DNA of 64,000 nucleotides from JASHVB01 sp963780805 (GCA_963780805.1 CAWADP010000008.1:434001-498000), one strand, 5' to 3'; counted from the first letter of the stretch, positions 34,157 to 43,064 are shown. Program-made: numbers and translations. Notes: generated from the letters alone by a model not told the origin.

Positions 34157-35611
34157 ATGCCAAAGGACGGTACCGGCCACCTCAGGTCGCTGCAGGACGG
34201 GCGCGACATCCGCCTGAATGGCGAGCGCATCGGCGATCCGACGCAGCATCCCGCCTTCCGCAACGCATGCCGCACCGCGGCCGGGTTTTACGACTTCCAG
34301 TCGCAGCCCGATCATCTGGCAACGATGACGTTCGAGACCGAGACCGGCGCGCGAGTCAGCCGCTGCTGGCAGCTTCCCACCAGCTATGCCGAGCTGGTCG
34401 AGCGGCGGCGGGCATTGGAGGCATGGGCGGAACTGCATCTCGGGTTCTTCGGCCGTTCGCCGGATCACGTCGCGTCGACGCTGTGCGGGTTCCTGATGGG
34501 CATCGAGGTGTTCGAGGCCTACGACCCCAAGCGTGCCGCCGCCTTGCGCGACTACGTGCGTTATGCACGCGATGCCGATCACTATCTGAGTTATGTCATC
34601 GTCAACCCACAGGCGGACCGCGGCCGCACGCAGCACGAGCAGCGGGACGAATTCCTGACGGCGGGAGTGGTGGATGAGGATTCGGGCGGCATCACCGTGC
34701 GCGGTGCGAAGATGCTCGCCACGGCGGGGATCATGGCGAACGAGGTGTTCGTCTCCACGCTGCCGCCCCTGGCCAAGGGCGACGAACGTTATGCGCTGTC
34801 CTTCGCGGTGCCGATGAACGCGCCGGGGCTGCGCATCCTGTCGCGCAAGTCCTATGAAGCCGCCGCGGTGTCGGAGTTCGACAATCCGTTGTCCAGCCGG
34901 CTGGATGAAAACGACGCGCTGCTGTATTTCGACGACGTAAAGGTGCCGTGGGACCGCATCTTCGTCTATCGCGACGTGGAGATGTGCCAGCGGCAGTTCC
35001 ATGGGACTCCTGCGCACGTGTTCCAGAACTACCAGGCGCAGGTGCGGCTGATGGTGAAGCTGCGGTTCCTCGCCGGGCTCGCGCGCCGCATCGCCGAGAC
35101 CAACGGCACGCTGGGCTACCCGCAGGTGCGCGAGATGCTGGGACAGATCGCCGCCAATGTCGGGCAGGTGGAGGCGTTCGTCTGGGGCATGGAAGCGCGC
35201 GGGCAGATGCGGGGCGGGTATTTCGTTCCCGACCGGCACCTGCTGTACGCGGCGCAGGTGCAGGCGCAGGAGATGCACCCGCAGCTCATGGCGAAGCTGC
35301 GCGAGTTGGCGGGCGGGGGGATGATCATGCTGCCGTCCTCGGTCGCCGACTTCGCCGATCCGGACACCGCCAACCTGATCCGCCGCACGCAGGTGTCGCC
35401 ATTCTATGACGCCGACGATCGGGTGAAGTTCTTCAAGCTGGCGTGGGACGCGGTCGGCTCCGAATTCGCATCACGGCATTTGCAGTATGAGATGATGTAT
35501 GCCGGTACCACCTATGTCAGCCGGAACCACGCGTTCCGTACGTTCGATTGGGAAGCGGCGTGCGGAATGGTGGATGGCGCCATGCGCGGGATCGAAGGGC
35601 CGGAGGGGTAG
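34157..35611 (+). CDS. HpaB-type flavin-dependent monooxygenase (4-hydroxyphenylacetate 3-hydroxylase family)
   Basis: 484 residues with an acyl-CoA-dehydrogenase-like fold. Visible are LQDGRDIRLNGERIGD, FFGRSPDHVASTLCGF, YVIVNPQADR, VRGAKMLATAGIMANE (flavin/substrate loop), YFDDVKVPWDRIFVYRD and MIMLPSSVADFADP. These two-component enzymes hydroxylate phenols or related acids using FADH2 from a separate reductase; no reductase is in the window. The substrate is uncertain; 4-hydroxyphenylacetate, other phenols or a non-aromatic acid are all possible. The end of the gene has a tandem duplication of GGGCCGGAGGGGTAG across the stop. Confidence 0.82.
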   Translation: MPKDGTGHLRSLQDGRDIRLNGERIGDPTQHPAFRNACRTAAGFYDFQSQPDHLATMTFETETGARVSRCWQLPTSYAELVERRRALEAWAELHLGFFGRSPDHVASTLCGFLMGIEVFEAYDPKRAAALRDYVRYARDADHYLSYVIVNPQADRGRTQHEQRDEFLTAGVVDEDSGGITVRGAKMLATAGIMANEVFVSTLPPLAKGDERYALSFAVPMNAPGLRILSRKSYEAAAVSEFDNPLSSRLDENDALLYFDDVKVPWDRIFVYRDVEMCQRQFHGTPAHVFQNYQAQVRLMVKLRFLAGLARRIAETNGTLGYPQVREMLGQIAANVGQVEAFVWGMEARGQMRGGYFVPDRHLLYAAQVQAQEMHPQLMAKLRELAGGGMIMLPSSVADFADPDTANLIRRTQVSPFYDADDRVKFFKLAWDAVGSEFASRHLQYEMMYAGTTYVSRNHAFRTFDWEAACGMVDGAMRGIEGPEG

Positions 35612-35731
35612 GGCCGGAGGGGTAGGGAAGGAACGTTGTCTGTCCTCTCTGGGAGCCTGAAAAAAAGACGTATCGTGCGTTGCCTCTCTATACGGGTTAT
35701 AATCATTGTGCGACGCGTCATCGTTCCCGGG

Positions 35732-35850
35732 GGGGCGTCAGCAAGCAAGCAATTTCCACCACGAAGGCACGAAGACACGAAGCTTGTATTGCTCCGGTTT
35801 TTTTGTCCTTCGTGCCTTCGTGGTGGAAATTGCTTGCTTGCTGACGCCCC
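35732..35850. repeat. Perfect 43-bp inverted repeat built of CACGAAG words
   Basis: Arms 35732-35774 and 35808-35850 are exact inverted copies (GGGGCGTCAGCAAGCAAGCA ... CCACCACGAAGGCACGAAG) around a 33-base loop. The inner part repeats CACGAAG. The gap 35612-35969 holds no gene otherwise. Confidence 0.9.
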
Positions 35851-35969
35851 GCGCCGGCCGCAGTGTTCGCTTCGCCGTTTTGGCCCCCGCCAAATTGCCG
35901 GTGTCCAAATGGATGGCACAAAGCATTTGAACGCAGGAGCCCCCAGCCTCCAGGCCCTCACTGCCTGTC

Positions 35970-37076
35970 TCATGCGTGCACCGCTTCGATCGCCGGGTGT
36001 GGCATTGCCGCACGACGGCCGCTGGCGGCATCGAACAAATGCAGGGGCTGATCGGTCGCGAGGAACACCGGCGTGCCGTCGGACAGCAGCACATGGCCCG
36101 GCAGCCGCGCCGACACGGTTGCCTCGCCGGCCTTGCAAGCCAGCACCGTATCCGCACCGAGATACTCCACGTGCGTCACGACCGCCGGGATGCCCGAATC
36201 GGCCAGACGCAGGTCCTCCGGCCGGATGCCGCCGACAGCGTCGTGCTCCAGCGGCGGCGCCAGCACGGGACCGGCGGTGCCGCGTAGCACCATGCCGTCG
36301 GGGCAGCGCTCGAGCGGGAACAGGTTCATCGGCGGCGTGCCGATGAAACTGGCGACGAAGCGGGTGGCCGGCCGCGCATAGACTTCCGCCGGCGCCGCGT
36401 CTTGCTCTACGCGGCCGTCGCGCAGCAGCACGATCTGGTCGGCCATGGTCATGGCCTCGGTCTGGTCGTGCGTGACGTAGAGCATGGTGATGCCGAGCCG
36501 CCGCTGCAGTGCCAGAATTTCGCGCCGCATGTCAGCGCGAAGCTGCGCATCGAGGTTCGATAGTGGCTCATCCATAAGGCAGACCGGCGTCTCGGCGACG
36601 ATGGCGCGGCCCAGCGCCACGCGCTGCTGCTGGCCACCCGAAAGCTGCGATGGTTTGCGTTGCAGCAGTGCACCGATGCCGAGGATCTCCACCGCGCGGT
36701 CCAGTCGGCGCGCCCGTTCGGCGGAGGGCACGCGCCGCGCCTTCAGGCCGAACACGATGTTCTCGGCGACGGTCAAGTGCGGGAACAGGGCGTAGGACTG
36801 AAACACCATGGCCACGCCGCGGGCGGCAGGAGGCAGGCGGGTTACGTCGCGGCCACCGATGTGCACGCTGCCGCCGGTGGCGGTTTCCAGCCCGGCGACG
36901 ATGCGCAGGCACGTCGTCTTGCCGCAACCCGACGGCCCGAGCAGGACGGTGAAGCTGCCAGGGCGGACGTGCAACGAAATGCCGTCCAGCGCGGTGGTGT
37001 TGCCCCAGCGCCGGCTGACAGCGGTCAGGCGCACCTCGGCGCCGGTCGGGGAAGGGGTCGCGTCTCTGCGGGGCAT
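35970..37076 (-). CDS. Sugar-type ABC transporter ATPase (UgpC/MalK family), orphan
   Basis: 368 residues. Walker A LLGPSGCGKTT, Q-loop VFQSYALFPHLTVAEN, signature QLSGGQQQRVALGRA, Walker B VCLMDEPLSNLDAQ, switch YVTHDQTEA, then the TOBE regulatory domain (GGIRPEDLRL, HVEYLGADTVL). It would energise uptake of glycerol-3-phosphate, maltose-like sugars or similar, but no permease or binding protein is adjacent, so it may serve partners elsewhere. A link to the glycogen cluster 8 kb away is only suggestive. The ATG at 37076 is preferred to a longer frame. Confidence 0.88.
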   Translation of the reverse strand: MPRRDATPSPTGAEVRLTAVSRRWGNTTALDGISLHVRPGSFTVLLGPSGCGKTTCLRIVAGLETATGGSVHIGGRDVTRLPPAARGVAMVFQSYALFPHLTVAENIVFGLKARRVPSAERARRLDRAVEILGIGALLQRKPSQLSGGQQQRVALGRAIVAETPVCLMDEPLSNLDAQLRADMRREILALQRRLGITMLYVTHDQTEAMTMADQIVLLRDGRVEQDAAPAEVYARPATRFVASFIGTPPMNLFPLERCPDGMVLRGTAGPVLAPPLEHDAVGGIRPEDLRLADSGIPAVVTHVEYLGADTVLACKAGEATVSARLPGHVLLSDGTPVFLATDQPLHLFDAASGRRAAMPHPAIEAVHA

Positions 37077-37221
37077 GTTCCGGGCTGGGATCGAATTGAA
37101 CGCAGTGTGCACAGCGGCTTGAGCGCCCGGCAAGAGGCGGGTCACGAGCGGGCCACGGCGCTCTTGCCGGGCCGGCAGGTGGGCGGTGTGGCGTTTGCCT
37201 GAAACCCGCAACTACGATTCG

Positions 37222-37252
37222 GTAGGGCGGAAAAGCGGAGCACATTCCGCCG
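37222..37252. repeat. Half copy of the palindromic repeat at 3676
   Basis: GTAGGGCGGAAAAGCGGAGC then ACATTCCGCCG matches the left arm at 3676-3705 with three differences. The second arm is missing. Confidence 0.75.
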
Positions 37253-37379
37253 TCCGACTCTGCGTTGCGATGTTCCAGCCTGGGTCGGTGCGCCTCATAA
37301 CCGTGGGCAGCGGCCCGGGGCTTACACTGTCCTGTCATAAGCGGTAGCGTTCCGGACAGCCCAAAGGAGGAACGTACTG

Positions 37380-38621
37380 ATGAATGAAAGCAGCCGGGGC
37401 CAGGACTGTCTCGCCGGCGTTCGGGTCCTGGATCTGACGCAATTCGAAGCCGGCCCGTCCTGCACCGAGGCGCTGGCCTGGCTCGGCGCCGAAGTGGTGA
37501 AGGTGGAAAACCCGAGAAGCGGCGATCCCGGCCGCCTGCTCGGCGGCAAGCCCGGCGTCGATGACCCGTATTTCCTACTGTTCAATGCCAACAAGAAGTC
37601 GATCACGGTCAACTTGAAGGATCCGAAAGGCCTCGCCCTGGTCAAGGACCTCGCGAAGCAGGCCGACGTGTTCGCAGAGAACTTCGCCCCCGGCGCGATC
37701 GAACGCCTGGGCCTCGGCGCCGACGTAATCCGCGGGCTGAACCCGTCCATCGTCTATTGCCAGGTGAAGGGCTTCGGCGAAGGCAGCCCGTACGAGAAGA
37801 ACCTCGCGTTCGACATGATCGCGCAGGCCTGCGGCGGCACCATGAGCATCACCGGCGAGCGCGACGGGCGTCCGTTGAAGCCGGGGCCGTCGCTGGGCGA
37901 CACCGGCACGGGCATGCTGCTGGCGATCTCCATCCTGGGCGCGCTGTACCGGCGCAAGGATACCGGCAAGGGCGAGCATCTGCAGGTGGCGATGCAGGAT
38001 GCGATGCTGCACTACATCCGCATCGCCTTCGCGGCACAGAACCGCAACGGCAACGTCCAGGCCGCGGGCCGTGCGGCCGACAGCAGCGTGTCCCAGGTGA
38101 AGCCCAACCCGCCGATGGGCACGTTCCCCTGCAAGGGCGGCGGGCTGAACGACTACATCTATGTCTTCACCAGTCGCGCCAACCCCGAGCATTGGCGGCG
38201 CCTGCTGGGCGTGATCGGCCGCGAGGACCTGAACGGCGATCCGCGTTTCGAAACGCCGGAGGCGCGCGGGCAGAACGCGGACGAAGTGAACCAGATGATC
38301 GCCGACTGGACCCGGCAGCACACGAAATACGAGGCGATGGAGATCATCGGCGCGGCCGGTGTGCCCGCGGGTGCGGTGCTGGATACGTTGGAACTTTACA
38401 ACGATCCCACCTTCGAGCAACGCGGCATCATGCAGACGGTCGAGCATCCCACCAATGGCGCGTTCAAGATGACCGCCTGGCCGGTGCGTTTCTCCGGCAA
38501 TCCGCCGCCCGTCAAGCCCGCGCCCCTGCTTGGCGAACATACCGGCGAGGTGCTGCAGCATTGGCTCGGTCTCGGCGACGATGCGGTGGGCGCGATGCGC
38601 TCGGGCGGCGTGGTGGGCTGA
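37380..38621 (+). CDS. Formyl-CoA:oxalate CoA-transferase-like (family III)
   Basis: 413 residues of the CaiB/BaiF family. VRVLDLTQFEAGPSCTEALAW, LGAEVVKVENPRSGDPGR, NANKKSITVNLKDPKG, ADVFAENFAPGAIERLGLG and the catalytic Asp in GPSLGDTGTGMLLAI are present, and VAMQDAMLHYIRI resembles Frc closely. With the following TPP decarboxylase/lyase it would form the oxalate-type pair: transfer CoA to an acid, then decarboxylate or cleave the acyl-CoA. The sequence is not a perfect Frc, so the acid may differ from oxalate. The start follows AAAGGAGG. Confidence 0.8.
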   Translation: MNESSRGQDCLAGVRVLDLTQFEAGPSCTEALAWLGAEVVKVENPRSGDPGRLLGGKPGVDDPYFLLFNANKKSITVNLKDPKGLALVKDLAKQADVFAENFAPGAIERLGLGADVIRGLNPSIVYCQVKGFGEGSPYEKNLAFDMIAQACGGTMSITGERDGRPLKPGPSLGDTGTGMLLAISILGALYRRKDTGKGEHLQVAMQDAMLHYIRIAFAAQNRNGNVQAAGRAADSSVSQVKPNPPMGTFPCKGGGLNDYIYVFTSRANPEHWRRLLGVIGREDLNGDPRFETPEARGQNADEVNQMIADWTRQHTKYEAMEIIGAAGVPAGAVLDTLELYNDPTFEQRGIMQTVEHPTNGAFKMTAWPVRFSGNPPPVKPAPLLGEHTGEVLQHWLGLGDDAVGAMRSGGVVG

Positions 38622-38637
38622 GGAAGCAAGCAGAACA

Positions 38638-38738
38638 CCCCCTCCCCTTGAGGGCGGGGGCTGGGGGAGGGGTGCGTACACCCGCCGGCATTGATTGTAC
38701 GCACCCCTCCCCCCAGCCACCTCCCTCAAGGGGAGGGG
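38638..38738. repeat. C-rich inverted repeat (CCCCTCCCCTTGAGGG family), copy 1
   Basis: Arms 38638-38679 and 38697-38738 are inverted with a few mismatches, running CCCCTCCCCTTGAGGG...GGGGAGGGGTGCGTAC. Further members are at 48734-48848, 54541-54570 and, inside treY, 61848-61962. Confidence 0.88.
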
Positions 38739-38775
38739 AAGTATTCGAGCCAACTCGTACTAAGGAGACTTCCAA

Positions 38776-40428
38776 ATGGCGGAACTGACCGGTTCGGAAA
38801 TCATCGCGAAATGCCTGAAGAAGGAAGGCGTAGAGCACATCTTCTACATCATGGGCGGCCCCATGCTGCTGACGGAGGCGACCTGCATCAAGGAAGGCAT
38901 CCGCATGATCGACGTCCGCCACGAGCAAGCGGCGGCGTTCATGTGCCAGGCGTATAGCCGGCTGAAGCAGGTGCCGAGTGTGTGCATGGCGGCATCCGGC
39001 CCCGGCGTGACCAACCTGATCACCGGCGTCGCCAACGCCTTGATCGACTGTTGCCCCGTGGTGTCGCTCGGCGGTTCCAGCCCGATCGGCCAGTTCGGCC
39101 GCCAGGTGTTCCAGGAGATCGACCAGGTCGAGCTGATGCGTGGCTGCAACAAGTACGTAGACCGTCTGCACAGCCTGAAGCGCATCCCTCAGCAGATCAA
39201 TTTCGCGCTGCAGAAGTCGATCGCCGGCAAGCCCGGCCCGGTCTATGTCGATTGCCCCGGCGACGTGCTGTACACGAAGCTCGACGAGGCCCAGGTGGAT
39301 TGGAGCTACGCCGGCCGACCGCTGATGGATTCCCGCCCGCTCGGCGATCCGCGCCAGGTGGACGCGCTGGTGAAGGCACTGGCCGAGGCGAAGCAACCGC
39401 TGATCGTGTCCGGCACGGGGGTGATCTGGTCGCGTGCATGGAGCGAGATGCAGGCCTTCGTGGAAGCCGCCGGCATCCCGTTCTACACCACCCCGCAGGG
39501 TCGCGGCGTGGTTCCTGACGACCATCCGTGCAGCTACCTGGCGATGCGGTCATCGGCGTTCCGCGATGCCGACCTGATCATCGTGCTGGGCACGCGGATG
39601 AATTACGTGATCGGCCACGCATCGCCGCCGCGCTTCGGGCCGGCGGCGAAGATCGCACGCATTGACATCTCTCCGGAGGAGATCGCCGCGGCGGCACGCT
39701 ATGTGGATATCCCGATCGTCGGCGACTGCAAGATGGTGCTGGGGCAATTGCTCGACGGCATCAAGGGCAAGGTCAATGCCGACAGCTACAAGGCGTGGCG
39801 GCAGAAGCTGGCGGAAGGCGAGGCGGCGAAGCGTTCAAGCGCCGGCGCCAACAGGTATGCCGAGGACGGCGACATCCATCCCGTCCGCATGCTGGAGGAA
39901 GTGAAGAACTTCGCGAAACGCGACGCGATCCTATGCGTCGATGGGCAGGAGACGCTGAACTATGGCCGGCAGACCATGCCGACATTCATGCCGGGCCATC
40001 GTTTGAATTCCGGGCCGTTCGGCACTATGGGTGTTGGCCTGCCGTTCGGCGTGGGCGCGAAGGTTGCTTGTCCCGAAAAGCAGGTGATCGTGGTGCACGG
40101 CGACGGGTCGATGGGCATGAACGCGATGGAGATCGACACCGCGGTGCGGCACAAGATTCCGATCCTGATCGTGATCAGCCTGAACGGAGGCTGGACCGGC
40201 GATCCGAAGCGCGAGAAGCCGGGCCGCGAGCTTGGCTACACGCGGTATGACAAGATTTGCGAGGCGCTGGGCGGCTACGGCGAATACGTGACCAAGGCGG
40301 AGGAAATCCGTCCCGCGCTGGAACGCGCGCAGGCGAAGGTGGATGAGGGGATGGTGGCGCTGGTCAACGTGCGCACCGACTATCGGGCGCGGTATGCCGG
40401 GGCGGCGTTCTCGGATTATTCGACCTGA
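38776..40428 (+). CDS. TPP-dependent enzyme, oxalyl-CoA decarboxylase / 2-hydroxyacyl-CoA lyase type
   Basis: 550 residues in the acetolactate-synthase fold. Pyr domain with the catalytic Glu in IDVRHEQAAAFMCQAYSR, SGPGVTNLITGVANA and GGSSPIGQFGR; central VIVSGTGVIW and GIPFYTTPQGRGVVPDDHP; PP domain VIVVHGDGSMGMNAMEIDTA followed by SLNGGWTGDP, the TPP/Mg motif GDGS-Nx. It has no clear FAD-binding insertion. Placed behind a Frc-like CoA-transferase, an acyl-CoA substrate such as oxalyl-CoA or a 2-hydroxyacyl-CoA is most likely; assignment to oxc is not certain. The start at 38776 follows AAGGAGA. Confidence 0.75.
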   Translation: MAELTGSEIIAKCLKKEGVEHIFYIMGGPMLLTEATCIKEGIRMIDVRHEQAAAFMCQAYSRLKQVPSVCMAASGPGVTNLITGVANALIDCCPVVSLGGSSPIGQFGRQVFQEIDQVELMRGCNKYVDRLHSLKRIPQQINFALQKSIAGKPGPVYVDCPGDVLYTKLDEAQVDWSYAGRPLMDSRPLGDPRQVDALVKALAEAKQPLIVSGTGVIWSRAWSEMQAFVEAAGIPFYTTPQGRGVVPDDHPCSYLAMRSSAFRDADLIIVLGTRMNYVIGHASPPRFGPAAKIARIDISPEEIAAAARYVDIPIVGDCKMVLGQLLDGIKGKVNADSYKAWRQKLAEGEAAKRSSAGANRYAEDGDIHPVRMLEEVKNFAKRDAILCVDGQETLNYGRQTMPTFMPGHRLNSGPFGTMGVGLPFGVGAKVACPEKQVIVVHGDGSMGMNAMEIDTAVRHKIPILIVISLNGGWTGDPKREKPGRELGYTRYDKICEALGGYGEYVTKAEEIRPALERAQAKVDEGMVALVNVRTDYRARYAGAAFSDYST

Positions 40429-40545
40429 TTGATGACGGGAGCAGATGGGGGCAGTGCAAGGGGATGCGCTGTCTTCTGGCCTTATTGCTGCTGGCGCGTT
40501 TATAGGTTCGGCCGCAGCGACGGGGGTGCTGTCTCCAAGCAAGAA

Positions 40546-40641
40546 TTTGAAACACAGATTTCACAGATTTCACAGATTAAGGCACAGATGAATCGTTCTC
40601 TGTTCCTTGATCTGTGAAATCTGTGAAATCTGTGTTTCAAA
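40546..40641. repeat. Perfect 32-bp inverted repeat built of CACAGATTT words
   Basis: Arms 40546-40577 and 40610-40641 (TTTGAAACACAGATTTCACA then GATTTCACAGAT) are exact inverted copies; CACAGATTT is repeated three times per arm. AT-rich against the local background, with no gene. Confidence 0.9.
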
Positions 40642-40727
40642 ATTTTTTTGATGCCAACCGCAGCGCAACGGCCCAGTACGCGATGAAGATCGGCAGCGGC
40701 CGCACTACCGCGCGGGGAGGGGATTGT

Positions 40728-43064
40728 ATGGCCTTGCTGTCCGGCTTTCACGTGGTGCAACTCGGGCCCGGCCTTGCCGCCGCGGTCTGCGGGCGTTTGC
40801 TGGCCGATGTCGGCGCCGCTGTAGTGTGCATTGTCCCCGATACGGACACGCCGCTCGCGACGTATTTGGATCATGGGAAATCTCCGGCTGCGGAAAAGGA
40901 CATTGCCACCGCCGACCTGATCATCGCCGAGGGGGCGCCCAGAGAACTGCGTGCCCGCGGACATGACACCGCCAGTCTCCAAATTCTAAACCCGTCTGCC
41001 GCCTTGGTCTTGATTTCTCCCTTCGGCCAGACCGGACCGCAGGCCGACGCGCCCGCGACCGACCTCACCCTATGTTTCGCCAGCGGCATATCGCGCTTGC
41101 TCACCGGTCAGGTGGACGACCTCGGCGAAGCGCCGATCCGGCCGGTGGGCGAGCAATCCGCCTTCATCGCCGGCATCGCCGCAGCGTGCGCCGGAATGCA
41201 CGCGGCCATGGGGGCAACGCCCGGCGCGGTGATCGACGTTTCGATCCAGGAGGCGCTCGCCACGCTGGCGATGACCGAACTGGCGCGCGGCGGCCTCACC
41301 GGCAAGAGTTGGTCGCGCAAGCGTCTGGCCGACGGCAACGGCGCCACGGTCTGCATCCTGCCGGCGCGTGACGGCTACGTGGCGATCTCGCCGCGCGAGG
41401 GCCATCAATGGGCGTCGTGGCTGAAGGTGATGGGCTCGCCCGACTGGGGCCATGATCCACGTTTCGTCCACAAGCACGATCGCGTCGCCAACTGGGATGC
41501 GCTGCATGCGCTGATGTCGGCGTGGAGCAAGCAGCACGACAAGCAAAGGATCGCCGACGCCGCCCAACAGGCGCATGTGCCCAGTTTCCCGTTGCGCGAG
41601 CCGGCCGAGCAATTGGCCTCGCCGCAGCTTGCACACCGGCGGTTCTTTCGCGAGGTGAACGTGGCCGGGCGCGCGGTCCGCGTGCCCGGGCCGCCATTCG
41701 GATTACCGGCCGCGGATGACGAAGTCCCGGCCGGTGCGTCGGCACAGGTTCGGCACGACGCAGCCAACGCCACCGACCGGAATCATCATCCCGGCGCAAG
41801 CGGCGATCCAAACCACATGGGTCCCCGCTTCGGCGGCGATGACGATTCCGATCGCCGAACGCGATCCGAGGCGCGTGCTCCATATGAGGCTGTGCAGGCT
41901 GCGCCAGCCACAGCCAAGCCATCTTCCGGCCCCCTGCCACTGTCCGGCGTGCGCGTGCTTGACTTCAGTTGGGTGATCGCCGGGCCGACCACCACGCGAT
42001 ATCTCGCGGCGATGGGCGCCGAAGTGATCAAGGTGGAGGCGCCCGGCCGCGGCGACCCCGGCCGCGCATCGGAACTGCATACCGTCCTGGGACAGGCCAA
42101 GCGTGGCATCGTACTGGACCTGAAGCGGCCGGAGGCGATCGCGGTGGCACATGCGCTCGCCGCTAAATCCGATGTGCTGGTCGAGAACTTTGCCACCGGC
42201 GTGATGGACCGGCTTGGACTCGGCGCCGAGGCGTTGCGCGCGATCAACCCGCATTTGATTTTCGTTTCCGCCTCGGGGCTGGGGCGCACCGGGCCGGAAT
42301 CGCACGCCGTCGCCTATGGCACTTTGCTGCAATGCTATGCCGGGTTCGCCGGACTAAACCGCCATCCCGGCGTACCGCCGCGCGTCGGTTTCGCGTGGCT
42401 GGACCCGATGTGCGGGCTGATGCTGGCCTTCGTGACCGCGGCTTCGCTATGGCAGCGGGGGCGCACCGGAACGGTGGCGCGCGTGGATTTTTCGATGATC
42501 GAGGCGATGCTGTGGACCATGGCGGAGCCGCTGCTGGCGACGCAACTGAGCAGCTCGCCGCAGCCGGTCGGCAACTGTTCCGATTGTTATGCGCCGCATG
42601 ACGTGTATCGCTGCGCCGGCGACGACGCGTGGATCAGTCTGGCGGCCGTGGATGACGCGGCATGGCAGGGGTTGTGCGGCATCGTACCGGGGTGCGCGGC
42701 GATGGGCGGCCTTGAGGTGCGGGAACGGATGCAACGTCGCGCAGCCGTTGATGCGACGCTGGCCGCATGGTTGTGCGCACGATCCGCGCCCGACAACGCC
42801 AGGGTATTGGCGCGCGCCGGGATTGCCGCGGCGGCATTGGCGACATCACGCGACCTCGTCGAAAGCGCGCATCTGCGGACGCGCGGCTTCTGGGAAGCGC
42901 ACGGCGGCGGCGTGTTGCCCGGGTTGCCTTGGCGCGCGAGCTTCGGCCGTCAATCCGGTCCCGCGCCCGAGCTGGGAGCGGATACCGACCGATTGCTGCG
43001 CGAGGTTCTGGGAATGTCCGTTGAGGACGTTGCTGCGCTGCGCCGGTCCGGGGCGTTTGGCTGA
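40728..43064 (+). CDS. Two CaiB/BaiF CoA-transferase domains fused in one chain
   Basis: 778 residues. Domain 1 (~1-335) starts FHVVQLGPGLAAAVCGRLLA; domain 2 (~385-778) starts LSGVRVLDFSWVIAGPTTTRYL with GAEVIKVEAPGRGDPGRASE and VENFATGVMDRLGLGAEALR. Domain 2 keeps the catalytic Asp in GFAWLDPMCGLMLAF, while the matching place in domain 1 has Glu (RPVGEQSAFIAGIAAACAG), so domain 1 may be structural. Family III enzymes normally dimerise as interlocked rings, which a fusion would mimic. The linker includes a palindrome-derived stretch (NHHPGASGDPNHMGPRFGGD). It follows the TPP gene. GGGGAGGGG precedes the ATG at 40728. Confidence 0.82.
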   Translation: MALLSGFHVVQLGPGLAAAVCGRLLADVGAAVVCIVPDTDTPLATYLDHGKSPAAEKDIATADLIIAEGAPRELRARGHDTASLQILNPSAALVLISPFGQTGPQADAPATDLTLCFASGISRLLTGQVDDLGEAPIRPVGEQSAFIAGIAAACAGMHAAMGATPGAVIDVSIQEALATLAMTELARGGLTGKSWSRKRLADGNGATVCILPARDGYVAISPREGHQWASWLKVMGSPDWGHDPRFVHKHDRVANWDALHALMSAWSKQHDKQRIADAAQQAHVPSFPLREPAEQLASPQLAHRRFFREVNVAGRAVRVPGPPFGLPAADDEVPAGASAQVRHDAANATDRNHHPGASGDPNHMGPRFGGDDDSDRRTRSEARAPYEAVQAAPATAKPSSGPLPLSGVRVLDFSWVIAGPTTTRYLAAMGAEVIKVEAPGRGDPGRASELHTVLGQAKRGIVLDLKRPEAIAVAHALAAKSDVLVENFATGVMDRLGLGAEALRAINPHLIFVSASGLGRTGPESHAVAYGTLLQCYAGFAGLNRHPGVPPRVGFAWLDPMCGLMLAFVTAASLWQRGRTGTVARVDFSMIEAMLWTMAEPLLATQLSSSPQPVGNCSDCYAPHDVYRCAGDDAWISLAAVDDAAWQGLCGIVPGCAAMGGLEVRERMQRRAAVDATLAAWLCARSAPDNARVLARAGIAAAALATSRDLVESAHLRTRGFWEAHGGGVLPGLPWRASFGRQSGPAPELGADTDRLLREVLGMSVEDVAALRRSGAFG
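41781..41847. repeat. In-frame palindrome inside the double CoA-transferase
   Basis: AATCATCATCCCGGCGCAAG and the inverted GGTCCCCGCTTCGGCGGCGA then TGACGATT form an imperfect ~27-bp hairpin. It belongs to the widespread TCATCCCGGCGAAAGCCGGGATCC...TGGGTCCCCGCTTTCGCGGGGATGACG class by appearance. It codes the domain linker without breaking frame. Confidence 0.75.

Noticed and set aside
35680..35706. Sigma-70 promoter (TTGCCT ... TATAAT)
   Set aside because: Spacing between the two boxes is only about 12 bases, too short.
38776..40428. Firm assignment as oxc or as acetolactate synthase (ilvB)
   Set aside because: CoA-transferase neighbours argue against IlvB, yet the sequence is divergent from Oxc; left as a type assignment.
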